Positions 8,003-17,251 of a DNA stretch of 64,000 nucleotides are shown here, in pieces. How positions within the stretch are numbered: the first letter of the stretch is position 1; each line of letters begins with the position of its first letter. This stretch comes from an uncultured Sulfitobacter sp. (GTDB lineage Bacteria; Pseudomonadota; Alphaproteobacteria; Rhodobacterales; Rhodobacteraceae). A program made the translations under genes and the position numbers. The stretch spans positions 85,068 through 149,067 of the forward strand of contig CANMZB010000011.1 in the NCBI GenBank assembly GCA_947502265.1. Reading direction: 5' to 3'. Under the pieces are notes generated by a model, which saw only the letters and a program-made list of their open reading frames with translations, was not told the origin of the DNA and did no database searches.

Positions 8003-9268
8003 TCAGTCCAAAGCGCGCCAGCCGATATCGCGGCGGCAAAAACCATCCGGCCAATCCACGCCATCGACCATCGCATAGGCGCGCTGCTGTGCTTCGACAA
8101 GGGTGCTGCCGCGTGCTGTGACGTTCAGAACACGGCCCCCCGCAGCCACAAATGCGCCGTCGCGTTCGGCAGTGCCTGCGTGAAACACCATGTGGTTGCC
8201 GTCTTCGGACAGGGCGTCAAGGCCCCCGATTACCGTGCCTTTCTCATACGCTCCCGGATAGCCTTTTGCCGCCAGCACAACAGTCAGCGCGTGATCGTCC
8301 GCCCAATTGACCTGTATGCTGCCAAGCCGCCCTTCGGCGGCGGCGTGCATCAGATCGAATGCTTGCGCGCCCAGACGCATCATTAATACTTGGCATTCCG
8401 GATCACCGAATCGCGCGTTGTATTCGACCAGTCGCGGCGCGCCGTCTTCGATCATCAAACCGACGTACAGCACACCCTGATAGGGCATCCCGCGCTTGGT
8501 CATTTCGGCCACCGTGGGGCGGACGATCTCGGCCAAAGCGCGCTCTGCGATCGCGTCGGTCAGTACGGGCGCGGGGGAATATGCGCCCATGCCGCCTGTG
8601 TTCGGGCCGGTATCGCCCTCGCCGACGCGCTTGTGGTCTTGCGCCGAGCCGATGGGCAGGACGTTTTCGCCGTCACACAACACAAAGAACGAAGCTTCCT
8701 CGCCGCGCATGAATTCTTCGATCACCACCTCGGCACCCGCCGTGCCAAAGCTGCCGCCGAACATGTCGTCCAGCGCGGCTTCAGCCTCGGCTACTGTCTC
8801 GGCAATAATCACGCCTTTGCCCGCGGCAAGCCCGTCCGCTTTCACGACAATCGGTGCGCCTTGGGTGCGGACATAGGCCTTGGCCGCATCTATGTCGGTG
8901 AAGTGTCCGTAGGCGGCTGTTGGCGCGCCGCAGGCATCGCAAATCTCTTTGGTAAAGGCCTTGGAGGCTTCCAATGCTGATGCGGCCTTTGAGGGGCCAA
9001 ACACCAAGAGCCCGGCTTCGCGCAGGCGGTCGGCCACACCGTTGGCCAGGGGGGCTTCGGGTCCGATGATCACGAATTCGATGCTGTTTTCTTCCGCAAA
9101 CTGCACCACCGCGCCGCCGCTATTAATATCGAGGGTCGCGCAATCGGCGATCTGGGCAATGCCCGCGTTGCCGGGCGCCACGATCAGCTTGTCGCACTTG
9201 GGGTTCTGCATGACAGCCCAAGCGAGGCTGTGCTCGCGTCCGCCGCTGCCGAGGATCAGGATATTCAT
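8003..9268 (-). CDS. purD: Phosphoribosylamine--glycine ligase
   Basis: ATP-dependent ligase making glycinamide ribonucleotide, step two of purine synthesis. The 421 residues start MNILILGSGGREHSLAWA, the classic PurD N terminus; the ATP-grasp region (KADGLAAGKGV near 140, EEFMRGEE near 190) and NARFGDPE near 285 follow. The ATG at 9268 has AAGGGAG upstream; the open frame extends 54 codons further but that part is unrelated to PurD and overlaps the divergent xseA start region. It is divergently transcribed from xseA across a 73-nt gap that must hold both promoters. Confidence 0.96.
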   Translation of the reverse strand: MNILILGSGGREHSLAWAVMQNPKCDKLIVAPGNAGIAQIADCATLDINSGGAVVQFAEENSIEFVIIGPEAPLANGVADRLREAGLLVFGPSKAASALEASKAFTKEICDACGAPTAAYGHFTDIDAAKAYVRTQGAPIVVKADGLAAGKGVIIAETVAEAEAALDDMFGGSFGTAGAEVVIEEFMRGEEASFFVLCDGENVLPIGSAQDHKRVGEGDTGPNTGGMGAYSPAPVLTDAIAERALAEIVRPTVAEMTKRGMPYQGVLYVGLMIEDGAPRLVEYNARFGDPECQVLMMRLGAQAFDLMHAAAEGRLGSIQVNWADDHALTVVLAAKGYPGAYEKGTVIGGLDALSEDGNHMVFHAGTAERDGAFVAAGGRVLNVTARGSTLVEAQQRAYAMVDGVDWPDGFCRRDIGWRALD

Positions 9269-9341
9269 GCCACGCACTCCCTTGGCTTGAGGTTGCGCGC
9301 GTTCTATTCTGCGCGGATACGGATCACAAGGACGCACACCA

Positions 9342-10889
9342 ATGGACATGTTCGAAGACGCCTCCGGCGCAGGGGCGGACGGCGACAACAGCCCTGAATT
9401 TACCGTTGGCGAGTTGTCGAGCGCGATCAAGCGGGTGATCGAGGGTGAATTTGGCCACGTCCGCCTGCGCGCCGAGGTGGGCCGCGTGAGCCTGCCGCGC
9501 TCGGGTCATGTGTATCTGGACCTCAAAGACGACAAGGCGGTGATGGCGGCGATTATCTGGAAGGGCGTCGCGGCCAAGCTCGAGACCATGCCGGAAGAAG
9601 GCATGGAGGTGATTGTGACGGGCCGTGTCACCACCTTTCCTGGGCAGTCGAAATACCAGATCATCATCGAAGACATTAAACCGGCGGGCATGGGCGCGCT
9701 CATGGCTTTGCTGGAAAAGCGCAAGAAGGTGCTAGCCGCCGAGGGGCTGTTCGCGCCCGAGCGCAAGCAGCCGCTGCCCTATCTACCCGATGTCATCGGG
9801 GTGGTTACGTCGCCTTCGGGCGCGGTGATTCGCGATATTTTGCACCGCTTGCGCGACCGCTTTCCGCGCAAGGTGTTGATCTGGCCTGTGGCCGTGCAGG
9901 GCGCGAAATGTGCGCCCGAAGTGGCGCGCGCCATCGAAGGGTTTAACGCGATGACGCATGGGGGGGCGATGCCGCGCCCCGATCTGATCATCGTGGCGCG
10001 CGGTGGTGGCTCGGTCGAGGATTTGTGGGGCTTTAACGAGGAAGTGGTGGTGCGTGCGGCGGCGGCATCAAAGATTCCGCTGATTTCTGCCGTTGGGCAT
10101 GAGACGGACACGACGCTGATTGATTTCGCCTCCGACAAACGCGCGCCTACGCCGACGGCTGCGGCGGAGCTTGCCGTGCCGGTGCGTCATGAATTGATGG
10201 CCTATCTGGACCAACAACACGCGCGGATGAGCCGCGCGTTGAGCCAGGGATTGATCACGCGCGGCCAGCGGTTGCGCGACATGGCGCGCGCGTTGCCGCG
10301 CGCCGACACTCTTTTGGACAGCGCGCGCCAAAGGTTCGACCGCGCGGGTGAACGGCTTGATCCCGCGTTGATCGCGGGCGTGCAGCGCCGCAAGGTGCAT
10401 CTGGCTGACATCAGCGGCGCGCTGCGCCCGGCAGGGTTGCGTGCGCGCCTTGCACAAGAGCGGCGGCGGCTGGATGATCTATCTGCGCGGCTGGCACCTG
10501 CGTTGACCCGCGCGGTGGTGGCGAAGCGCCGTGCATCGGACGCGCAACGCCTGCACCCGGCCATGTTGTTGCGCGAAAAGGAACGTCAGGCAGAGCGTTT
10601 GACACGGATTACACGTCAACTGTCGGCGGCGGGGATGCGCCAGACCGCCGGATGGCGCAAACAGATCGAAACGGCAGAGCGGCTGCGTGTGACACTGGGC
10701 TATGAGGCAACGCTGGAGCGCGGATTTGCCGTGGTGCGCAGCGGCGGCAGTGTAATTACCTCGACCGCCGCAGCCAAAAGCGCAACCGATCTGGAGATCC
10801 AGTTTGCCGACGGACGGTTCAAGGTTGGCGGGAAGGGGGCCGCGCGCAAAAGCGGCGCGAAGCCACCGGAGCAGGGATCGCTGTTCTAA
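9342..10889 (+). CDS. xseA: Exodeoxyribonuclease VII large subunit
   Basis: Large subunit of the nuclease that degrades single-stranded DNA to oligonucleotides. The 515 residues have the N-terminal OB-fold (FTVGELSSAIKRVIEGEFG near 20), the central catalytic region with GVVTSPSGAVIRDI (about 150-165), DLIIVARGGGSVEDLW (about 212) and AVGHETDTT (about 250), then a long Arg-rich coiled-coil region. A short tail ends with EQGSLF. The xseB small subunit gene is not next to it. Confidence 0.95.
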   Translation: MDMFEDASGAGADGDNSPEFTVGELSSAIKRVIEGEFGHVRLRAEVGRVSLPRSGHVYLDLKDDKAVMAAIIWKGVAAKLETMPEEGMEVIVTGRVTTFPGQSKYQIIIEDIKPAGMGALMALLEKRKKVLAAEGLFAPERKQPLPYLPDVIGVVTSPSGAVIRDILHRLRDRFPRKVLIWPVAVQGAKCAPEVARAIEGFNAMTHGGAMPRPDLIIVARGGGSVEDLWGFNEEVVVRAAAASKIPLISAVGHETDTTLIDFASDKRAPTPTAAAELAVPVRHELMAYLDQQHARMSRALSQGLITRGQRLRDMARALPRADTLLDSARQRFDRAGERLDPALIAGVQRRKVHLADISGALRPAGLRARLAQERRRLDDLSARLAPALTRAVVAKRRASDAQRLHPAMLLREKERQAERLTRITRQLSAAGMRQTAGWRKQIETAERLRVTLGYEATLERGFAVVRSGGSVITSTAAAKSATDLEIQFADGRFKVGGKGAARKSGAKPPEQGSLF

Positions 10890-11023
10890 GGGGGCTTTTG
10901 GGTCCGGTTTGGTGGGTCAACGCGAAACGCGCGCATGCGACCTGATGCGGGATTGAGTTTTAAGGCCAAATGAAGCCGGGGGTGTCGCGCGATCACGCTG
11001 CGTAATGCAGGAGGTGAGGGCGG

Positions 11024-11419
11024 TTAAACGCCGATTTTGGGGCCGAGGCACAGCATTTCCTGCGTGCTTTCGTTGGCTTCATAGAGCGGGGTGATGGCGG
11101 GGTCGTTTTCAAAGCGTGCGATCAGGCCCCGCGGGCCTTTTTCAAAGCTCCAGCATTGGGGATCGGGGCGGTCGTCATAGGTAAAGCAGATCAGCCCGTC
11201 GGCCTCGTACCATTCGCCATTCTTGCATTCTCCATCCAGAAAGGACCAGCGCACGCGCCGGTCCGGCAGGTAGATCTCCGCGCCGTAAGGCTCTGGCCCG
11301 TTGCCATAAAAGAGCGTCTTGCCTTGGGTATAACTATCGAACTCTTCTGCCGTCATTAGTCCTTGGGCGGCGGCGGGAAGGGCGGTGAAGGCGAGCAGGA
11401 TCAGGCATGCAATTTTCAT
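11024..11419 (-). CDS. Secreted protein of unknown function
   Basis: 131 residues from the ATG at 11419, beginning with a clear signal peptide (MKIACLILLAFTALPAAAQG, cleavage near residue 19). The mature part has Trp and Cys residues (WSFLDGECKNGEWYEADGL, FTYDDRPDPQCWSF) and ends with a possible paired Cys (EMLCLGP). The Cys content suggests disulfides in the periplasm. No domain is recognised with confidence; similar short exported proteins occur in Rhodobacterales. It is divergent from the NuoE-NuoF fusion gene. Confidence 0.75.
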   Translation of the reverse strand: MKIACLILLAFTALPAAAQGLMTAEEFDSYTQGKTLFYGNGPEPYGAEIYLPDRRVRWSFLDGECKNGEWYEADGLICFTYDDRPDPQCWSFEKGPRGLIARFENDPAITPLYEANESTQEMLCLGPKIGV

Positions 11420-11590
11420 GCGACGATAATGACAGAAACCGGTGCGGGCTGCCAGTGCGCAGATCGTTTCCGATAGGCGGCGCAGAGCCGGTGTGTACCG
11501 CGCAAACCGGGGCTGAGGGGTCGCTTTTCGCTGCAAGCGGGTGCTGCGGCTTTGGTAGCATGTTCAAAGCAAGCGACGGGGAGCTATAAT

Positions 11591-13279
11591 ATGGCGTTGG
11601 GCAAGAGCAAAAAAGGCGTTTGGAAATCGGGTAAAGGTAAGGGGCGCACCCATACCAAGGGCCGTCAACTGCGCGACGATGCCTGGTCTGAAGTGCGTTC
11701 GCTTCTGGGGGCCGAGCCGCGCGACCGCGATCTGCTGATCGAGCATTTGCATCTGATCCAGGACCGGTTTGGCTATCTGAGTGCTGCGCATTTGCGGGCG
11801 CTGGCAGAAGAGATGCGGCTGTCGATGGCCGAAGTTTACGAAGTCGCAACTTTTTATGCGCATTTTGATGTGGTCAAGGAGGGGGAGACGCCGCCGCCTG
11901 CGTTGACCATTCGGGTGTGCGATTCGCTGAGCTGTGAGATGGCAGGCGCGCAAGCATTGAAAACGGCGTTGGAAGACGGGTTTGACCCTGCGCAGGTCCG
12001 CGTGTTGCGCGCGCCGTGCATGGGCGGCTGCGACAAGGCGCCTGTGGTGGCATTGGGCCACGCGCAGATTGATTTTGCGACGCCCGAGAAGGTGCAAAAG
12101 GCTGTGGCAGCGGGCGAGATCCATGCACCTGTGCCGGACTATGAAGCGTTAGAAAGTTATGTTTCGGGTGGGGGATACGAGGCGTTGAAGTCCTTGCGCG
12201 CGGATGGGGATTGGGAGGCGGTACAGGATAAAATACACGTCTCGGGCCTGCGCGGATTGGGGGGGGCGGGGTTCCCGTCGGGTAAGAAATGGGGCTTTGT
12301 ACGGGCGGCGAAGGGGCCGCGCTATCTGGCGGTAAACGGTGACGAGGGGGAGCCGGGCACTTTCAAGGATCGCTACCATCTGGAGCGCACGCCGCATCTG
12401 TTTCTGGAGGGGATGTTGATCGCCGCATGGGCCGTCGAGGCCGAGCGCGCCTTTATCTATATGCGCGACGAATATCCGGCGGTGCTGGAAATCCTCGCGC
12501 GCGAGATTGCAGCGCTTGAGGATGAGGGGATCGTCACGCCGGGATACATTGACCTGCGCCGTGGCGCGGGGGCCTATATCTGCGGCGAAGAATCCGCGAT
12601 GATTGAAAGCATCGAAGGCAAGCGCGGAATTCCGCGCCATCGCCCCCCTTATGTGGCGCAAGTGGGTGTCTTCAACCGTCCGACGTTGGTACACAACATC
12701 GAGACGCTGCATTGGGTGGCCCGTGTGTGCCGTGAGGGGCCAGAGATATTGTCTTCGGTGGAAAGGAACGGGCGCAAGGGGCTGCGCAGCTATTCCGTCT
12801 CGGGGCGGGTGATGCAACCGGGAATGTATCTGCTGCCCGCAGGTTCGACCATCAGCGATATCATCGAGGCGGCGGGCGGTATGGCGGCGGGCCATGTGTT
12901 CAAAGCATATCAGCCGGGCGGGCCGTCTTCGGGGCTGCTGCCTGCGTCGATGAACGATATTCCGTTGGATTTTGACACGTTGCAACCTCACGACAGCTTC
13001 ATCGGGTCTGGCGCTGTCGTGGTCTTGTCGCAGGCGGATAAAGCGCGTGATGCCGCTCTCAATATGCTGCGGTTTTTCGAGGATGAAAGTTGTGGACAGT
13101 GTACGCCGTGTCGCGTGGGTTGTGAAAAAGCGGTTAAGCTGATGCAGGCGGAGCGCTGGGATCAGGGGCTGTTGGAGGAGTTGGCGCAGGCGATGGCCGA
13201 TGCCTCGATCTGCGGGCTGGGGCAGGCGGCACCAAATCCGATCCGCCTGACGATGAAGCATTTTGCGGACGAGATCTGA
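11591..13279 (+). CDS. NuoE-NuoF fusion: formate dehydrogenase beta-type NADH module
   Basis: 562 residues fusing a NuoE-like thioredoxin-fold [2Fe-2S] domain (ligands Cys110, Cys115, Cys143, Cys147) to a NuoF-like domain with the FMN site GLGGAGFPSGKKW, the NADH region NGDEGEPGTFKDR, and [4Fe-4S] ligands in ESCGQCTPCR plus a later Cys in SICGLGQ. This fusion is the layout of the beta subunit of NAD-dependent formate dehydrogenases such as Methylobacterium FDH1B. The ATG at 11591 has GGGGAG upstream. The N-terminal 25 residues are Lys/Gly-rich. No alpha (molybdo/tungsto) subunit gene is adjacent: a terminator and an opposite-strand rhodanese gene follow. It could also serve another NAD-linked oxidoreductase. 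Confidence 0.88.
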   Translation: MALGKSKKGVWKSGKGKGRTHTKGRQLRDDAWSEVRSLLGAEPRDRDLLIEHLHLIQDRFGYLSAAHLRALAEEMRLSMAEVYEVATFYAHFDVVKEGETPPPALTIRVCDSLSCEMAGAQALKTALEDGFDPAQVRVLRAPCMGGCDKAPVVALGHAQIDFATPEKVQKAVAAGEIHAPVPDYEALESYVSGGGYEALKSLRADGDWEAVQDKIHVSGLRGLGGAGFPSGKKWGFVRAAKGPRYLAVNGDEGEPGTFKDRYHLERTPHLFLEGMLIAAWAVEAERAFIYMRDEYPAVLEILAREIAALEDEGIVTPGYIDLRRGAGAYICGEESAMIESIEGKRGIPRHRPPYVAQVGVFNRPTLVHNIETLHWVARVCREGPEILSSVERNGRKGLRSYSVSGRVMQPGMYLLPAGSTISDIIEAAGGMAAGHVFKAYQPGGPSSGLLPASMNDIPLDFDTLQPHDSFIGSGAVVVLSQADKARDAALNMLRFFEDESCGQCTPCRVGCEKAVKLMQAERWDQGLLEELAQAMADASICGLGQAAPNPIRLTMKHFADEI

Positions 13280-13285
13280 TAAAAG

Positions 13286-13312
13286 GCAGGGTGCATCGAT
13301 CGCGCACCCTGC
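13286..13312 (-). terminator. Terminator between convergent genes
   Basis: GCAGGGTGC (13286-13294) pairs with GCACCCTGC (13304-13312). On the minus strand the stem is followed by CTTTT, so it best terminates the rhodanese gene, and it may also stop the fusion gene. Confidence 0.75.
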
Positions 13313-13330
13313 GCCCCGTCCCGAATTTGG

Positions 13331-13918
13331 TCAGCCCCCTGCCACGGTCAGGCCCAATTGACGCCAAACCTGCATGCCGCCGCGGTAGTAAAAGATACGA
13401 TCTGCCGGAAAGCCTGCTTCAACCATGTTGCGGATCGCCGTAGGTGACTGGCCGCACCAGATGCCGTTGCAAAAAAGTGCGACCCGCTTTGCGCTCTCGC
13501 AATCCCAGCCGTCAAAATCCGGTTCACATCCAAGTTGAGCCAATTCGTCCAACACATAGGTGTAGGGGATGTTGATCGCACCCGGGATTGTACCGCCTTC
13601 GAACCAGTCGGGGGTGCGGCTGTCCACCACAACGGAATCCGGGTCTTTCAGGATCTCGATCAATTCAAGCTCGCCGATGGTTGTCACGCCGGCTGCGGGT
13701 GTCATTGGCTGGATGCAGAATTCGGGACAGGGACGCGAGGTACGCGCCCATTCGCCGGTGACCTCGTGTTGGGTATCCTGAATGCGCCCGATCTCCACCA
13801 TCCCGGTTGCGGTTGGTACGGTGACCGTTGGCATATCCTTGGCAATGGCGACCTTGATATCGGCATTTGCGGTCCCCGCCGCGAGCGTCAAGGCGAGTAT
13901 GAGCCAAAGTTTTTTCAT
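13331..13918 (-). CDS. Periplasmic rhodanese-like protein
   Basis: 195 residues with a signal peptide (MKKLWLILALTLAAGTANA) and a C-terminal rhodanese domain: VVVDSRTPDWFEGGTIPGA (about 97-115) and an active-site loop FCNGIWCGQSP with Cys150 as candidate persulfide residue and a second Cys at 155. Four further Cys (64, 68, 131, 140) are unusual and suggest disulfide control in the periplasm. The ATG at 13918 has GGAGG 7 nt upstream; the frame is open further upstream but that part overlaps the next gene. A role in sulfur or redox handling is inferred; the substrate is unknown. Confidence 0.87.
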   Translation of the reverse strand: MKKLWLILALTLAAGTANADIKVAIAKDMPTVTVPTATGMVEIGRIQDTQHEVTGEWARTSRPCPEFCIQPMTPAAGVTTIGELELIEILKDPDSVVVDSRTPDWFEGGTIPGAINIPYTYVLDELAQLGCEPDFDGWDCESAKRVALFCNGIWCGQSPTAIRNMVEAGFPADRIFYYRGGMQVWRQLGLTVAGG

Positions 13919-14019
13919 TGCGATGTCCTCCCTGAAACGATCGTTTATGCAAGGATAAGTGTAACGACCATGCCATGATACGTCACGGCGAAATGCCGCC
14001 TTCATTTCAGGTTGCCGCG

Positions 14020-14910
14020 CTATTTGTTTTGAACCACGAGGCAGTTGCAGCGCTGTGATTTTATCTGTCCGCAAAGTTTTTGCGCGCCTGCGCGGGTGTT
14101 GCGACCGATGCGCGCAAAGAAATATCCCTTCTTGCCCGAAACGCGGTTCTTCACATAGATGAGATCCAGCTTTTCGGCGCTGACAAGCCCGCGGCAGGCG
14201 GCTGTTTGGCGGCGGATTTTATCTTGGGCCGATTTTTTCGACATGCCAAAGCCCAATTGCACGCCCCACGGTTTGATCAGGGGTGGGGGTGGTTTGGCCA
14301 GTTTGATGGGTGTGAGACGGCGGTCACGGGCCATTTCCGAACAGGCAGCGTAAAATGTCTTGTCCTTGGACAGGCGGAAATCATGGGTTGTGGGTGGCGC
14401 ATCGCGCCATTGTTCGGCGCTTAGGCCTGTGATGACAGGGACGTAGTTGATCGTTTCGAAGGCCAGCCCCTTGCCCTCCAGAAAACCTTCGGCGCGCCGT
14501 TCGCCGCCGTTGTAGCCGATGGCGGCCATGCCCTCATTGCCATAGCGGCGCACCATCTCGGCCAGATATTGCGCGGAATGATCCAGCGCATCGGCGGGGT
14601 TGTAGGGATCTTTGAGGCCACGCAGGTGGGCGGTAGACGGGATGAATTGTGCAATGCCGCGTGCGTTTGCATGAGATAACGCATTGGGATCAAATCGGCT
14701 TTCCTGCCAGATGAGGCGTGCAAAAAATCCGGCGTCCAAGCCGTAGCGGGTGGCAAATACCTCGATGGCATTGCAGGTATCGTAGACAAAATGCTCTGGG
14801 CGGATGCAATGTGCATGGCCCCATTTTCCGCTACTGCACTGGCGTTGGGGCGGTTCGGACCACGCGGCACCCGCCCAGATCACACAAAAAAGAACCACCC
14901 ATATCCGCAT
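14020..14910 (-). CDS. Lytic transglycosylase with SLT domain
   Basis: 296 residues with a signal peptide (to about residue 18). The SLT-type goose-lysozyme fold shows the catalytic Glu in IWQESRFDPNALS (Glu70), then ARGIAQFIPSTA (about 83) and AIGYNGG (about 128). It cleaves peptidoglycan glycosidic bonds, releasing anhydromuropeptides. The C-terminal ~100 residues are basic with several Cys (SQRCNCLVVQ) and may form a SPOR-like or disulfide-bonded tail. It is transcribed in the same direction as, and upstream of, the rhodanese gene. Confidence 0.9.
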   Translation of the reverse strand: MRIWVVLFCVIWAGAAWSEPPQRQCSSGKWGHAHCIRPEHFVYDTCNAIEVFATRYGLDAGFFARLIWQESRFDPNALSHANARGIAQFIPSTAHLRGLKDPYNPADALDHSAQYLAEMVRRYGNEGMAAIGYNGGERRAEGFLEGKGLAFETINYVPVITGLSAEQWRDAPPTTHDFRLSKDKTFYAACSEMARDRRLTPIKLAKPPPPLIKPWGVQLGFGMSKKSAQDKIRRQTAACRGLVSAEKLDLIYVKNRVSGKKGYFFARIGRNTRAGAQKLCGQIKSQRCNCLVVQNK

Positions 14911-15020
14911 GACGCATTGGTGGCCTGTGGCTTGTGGGAAGTCAATCTTTGCCGCCTCTCTTCCAATAGATGCTCCAAGGGGTTAGATCGGACGTAGACA
15001 GTGACCGGAGACAGTGCCCC

Positions 15021-16277
15021 GTGGCGTTTTTCAAGAAACTCAAAGATCGTTTATTCAAGTCCTCCGAGCGGATCGACGAAGGACTGGAGGCGATTGTCAG
15101 CGACGGCGGCGCGCAAGAGGGCGCTGCTGTTAACGAGATGACGGCGACGCCCGCCCAAGCCCCGCAGGAGCAAGCGCTCGCGCGCGAAAGCACCGATCCT
15201 GCGCCCGTTGAGCCGCCGGAGCCTGAAGAAAAGGCGGAACCCGAAGAAAAGACGGTGCCCGCGCCTGAAATCGAAGCGCCTGAGGTGAAGGACGAGAGCG
15301 AGACACGCGCGTCTTCCACAGCGGAACCTTTGCGCACGACGTTGACGCCTGTGTCCCCCCTCGACACGCCTGACCCTGCCGCCGAAGCCCCCAAACGTGG
15401 CATCCTTGGCCGTATAATCGGGCGGGGCGGCGAAGCCCCTGTGGTACGCCGCGTGTTGGATGACGCGATGCTTGAACAGCTCGAAGAGCTGTTGATTTCT
15501 ACCGATATGGGTGTGGATACCGCCCTGCGGGTGACGGCGAACATGGCCGAGGGGCGTCTGGGGCGCAAACTCTCTGTGGCTGAGATCAAGGCGCTGATGT
15601 CGCAGGAAATCGCCCGTATTATGGAGCCAGTGGCCAAGCCGCTACCGCTGTATGCAAAAAAACCACAGGTGGTTTTGGTGGTCGGCGTTAACGGCTCGGG
15701 CAAGACAACGACAATCGGCAAGCTGGCAAGCCAATTCCGCGCGGCGGGCAAGACAGTGGTGATCGCGGCGGGTGATACGTTTCGTGCGGCTGCTGTCGAA
15801 CAGCTTCAGGTTTGGGGGGATCGGGCAGGCGTGCCTGTGCTGACCGCTGCACAGGGCAGCGATCCGGCAAGCCTTGTCTTCGATGCGATCGGCCGTGCGG
15901 AGGCCGATGGGGCCGATCTGCTTTTGATCGACACGGCGGGGCGGCTGCAAAACCGGGGTGACCTGATGGAGGAACTCGCCAAGATCGTGCGCGTGATCCG
16001 CAAGAAAGACCCTGATGCGCCGCACAACACTCTTTTGGTACTGGATGCCACAACAGGGCAGAACGCCCTGAGCCAGGTGAAGGTTTTTCAGGAAATCTCG
16101 GACGTCTCGGGCCTTGTTATGACCAAGCTTGACGGCACCGCCAAGGGGGGCGTGTTGGTCGCGCTGGCCGACAAATTCGGCCTGCCTATCCATGCCATCG
16201 GGGTGGGTGAACAGATCGACGATCTGCAACCTTTTGATCCCGAAGAATTCGCAGACGCGCTGACGGGGCGCGAATGA
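15021..16277 (+). CDS. ftsY: Signal recognition particle receptor FtsY
   Basis: SRP GTPase that docks ribosome-SRP complexes at the membrane. I choose the GTG at 15021 because the product then starts VAFFKKLKDRLFKSS, the usual FtsY N-terminal amphipathic segment, with GGAG upstream; an ATG at 14970 gives an unrelated extension and no ribosome-binding site. The 418 residues comprise an acidic, repetitive A domain (about 20-115), the helical N domain and the G domain with GVNGSGKTTTIGKL, DTAGRLQNR and TKLDGTAKGG. Confidence 0.95.
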   Translation: MAFFKKLKDRLFKSSERIDEGLEAIVSDGGAQEGAAVNEMTATPAQAPQEQALARESTDPAPVEPPEPEEKAEPEEKTVPAPEIEAPEVKDESETRASSTAEPLRTTLTPVSPLDTPDPAAEAPKRGILGRIIGRGGEAPVVRRVLDDAMLEQLEELLISTDMGVDTALRVTANMAEGRLGRKLSVAEIKALMSQEIARIMEPVAKPLPLYAKKPQVVLVVGVNGSGKTTTIGKLASQFRAAGKTVVIAAGDTFRAAAVEQLQVWGDRAGVPVLTAAQGSDPASLVFDAIGRAEADGADLLLIDTAGRLQNRGDLMEELAKIVRVIRKKDPDAPHNTLLVLDATTGQNALSQVKVFQEISDVSGLVMTKLDGTAKGGVLVALADKFGLPIHAIGVGEQIDDLQPFDPEEFADALTGRE

Positions 16278-16343
16278 ACGCTACTGTGTGGGGCGGTTTC
16301 GCTAACCTTGTAGGGCGCTCAACGTGACCCGCGCAGGCGTTTC

Positions 16344-17246
16344 ATGACCGAATGGCTTGCGCAGATCGAAGGAACGGAGGCCGGACATCAGCTGGCGTTG
16401 ATTCTTGCTTTGTCGGCGGCGTTTTTGCATGCGGTCTTCGGGGCGCTGCAAAAGGGACGGTATGATCCGTGGCTGACCCGTGGGGCGATTGACGGTTGCT
16501 ATTGCCTGATGGCCGCACCCTTTGCGCTTTTTGTGGTGCCGTGGCCGGAGCCGATGATGTGGCCGATCTTTGCGGGTGCCTGGGTGATTCACACGCTTTA
16601 CAAATTGCTTCAGGCCGCTGCGTACACCAAGGGCGCGTATACGGTGGTCTATCCGGTCGTGCGCGGCACCGGTCCGCTGTTCACGGTCATCGGTGCCTAT
16701 CTGATCTTTGGCGAAACCTTCAGCCTTGTTCAATGGCTGGGGGTGGGCGTTCTGATGGCCGGTATCTTCGGGTTGGCGATCTATAATCTGATCTATCTGA
16801 CGTCTGAACGCGATACGTTGAACGCGGCGCTGGGGTTGGCGGTGCTGACCGGGATATTTGTGGCGCTCTACACCACTTATGATGCTTATGGCATCCGCGC
16901 GACGCCCAATCCGTTCACGTTCCTCGCATGGTTTTTCATGATCGACGGGATGGTGTTTCCGTTTTTGGCCGCACGCCGCTGGGGCAAGATGGCCATACCG
17001 CCCGCGCTTGGACCGCTGATGACGCGCGGCGTTTTTGGCGGTATCGTGGCGTTTATGAGCTTTGGCGCGATTATGATGGCGACACGGCTTGATAAAGTGG
17101 GTGAAGCGGCGGTATTGCGCGAGACCTCGACCGTTTTTGCAGCCCTCATCGGCTGGCTTGTACTGAAAGAAACCGTAGGCCCGCGGCGCATCGCCCTGAT
17201 GACGTTGATCGCGGTCGGTGCGGTGATTGTGGAATTCGGAGGCTAA
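16344..17246 (+). CDS. DMT/EamA-family membrane transporter
   Basis: 300 residues with about ten predicted transmembrane helices in two EamA-like halves, for example LALILALSAAFLHAVFGALQ at the start and AALIGWLVLKETVGPRR near the end. The substrate is unknown. yciB follows after 5 nt, suggesting one transcript running from ftsY through yciB. The gap after ftsY is 66 nt. Confidence 0.88.
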   Translation: MTEWLAQIEGTEAGHQLALILALSAAFLHAVFGALQKGRYDPWLTRGAIDGCYCLMAAPFALFVVPWPEPMMWPIFAGAWVIHTLYKLLQAAAYTKGAYTVVYPVVRGTGPLFTVIGAYLIFGETFSLVQWLGVGVLMAGIFGLAIYNLIYLTSERDTLNAALGLAVLTGIFVALYTTYDAYGIRATPNPFTFLAWFFMIDGMVFPFLAARRWGKMAIPPALGPLMTRGVFGGIVAFMSFGAIMMATRLDKVGEAAVLRETSTVFAALIGWLVLKETVGPRRIALMTLIAVGAVIVEFGG

Positions 17247-17251
17247 CGCCC

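Noticed and set aside
11582..11593. TATAAT motif next to the NuoE-NuoF start.
   Set aside because: It lies directly at the ATG, between ribosome-binding site and start, so it cannot be this gene's -10 box.
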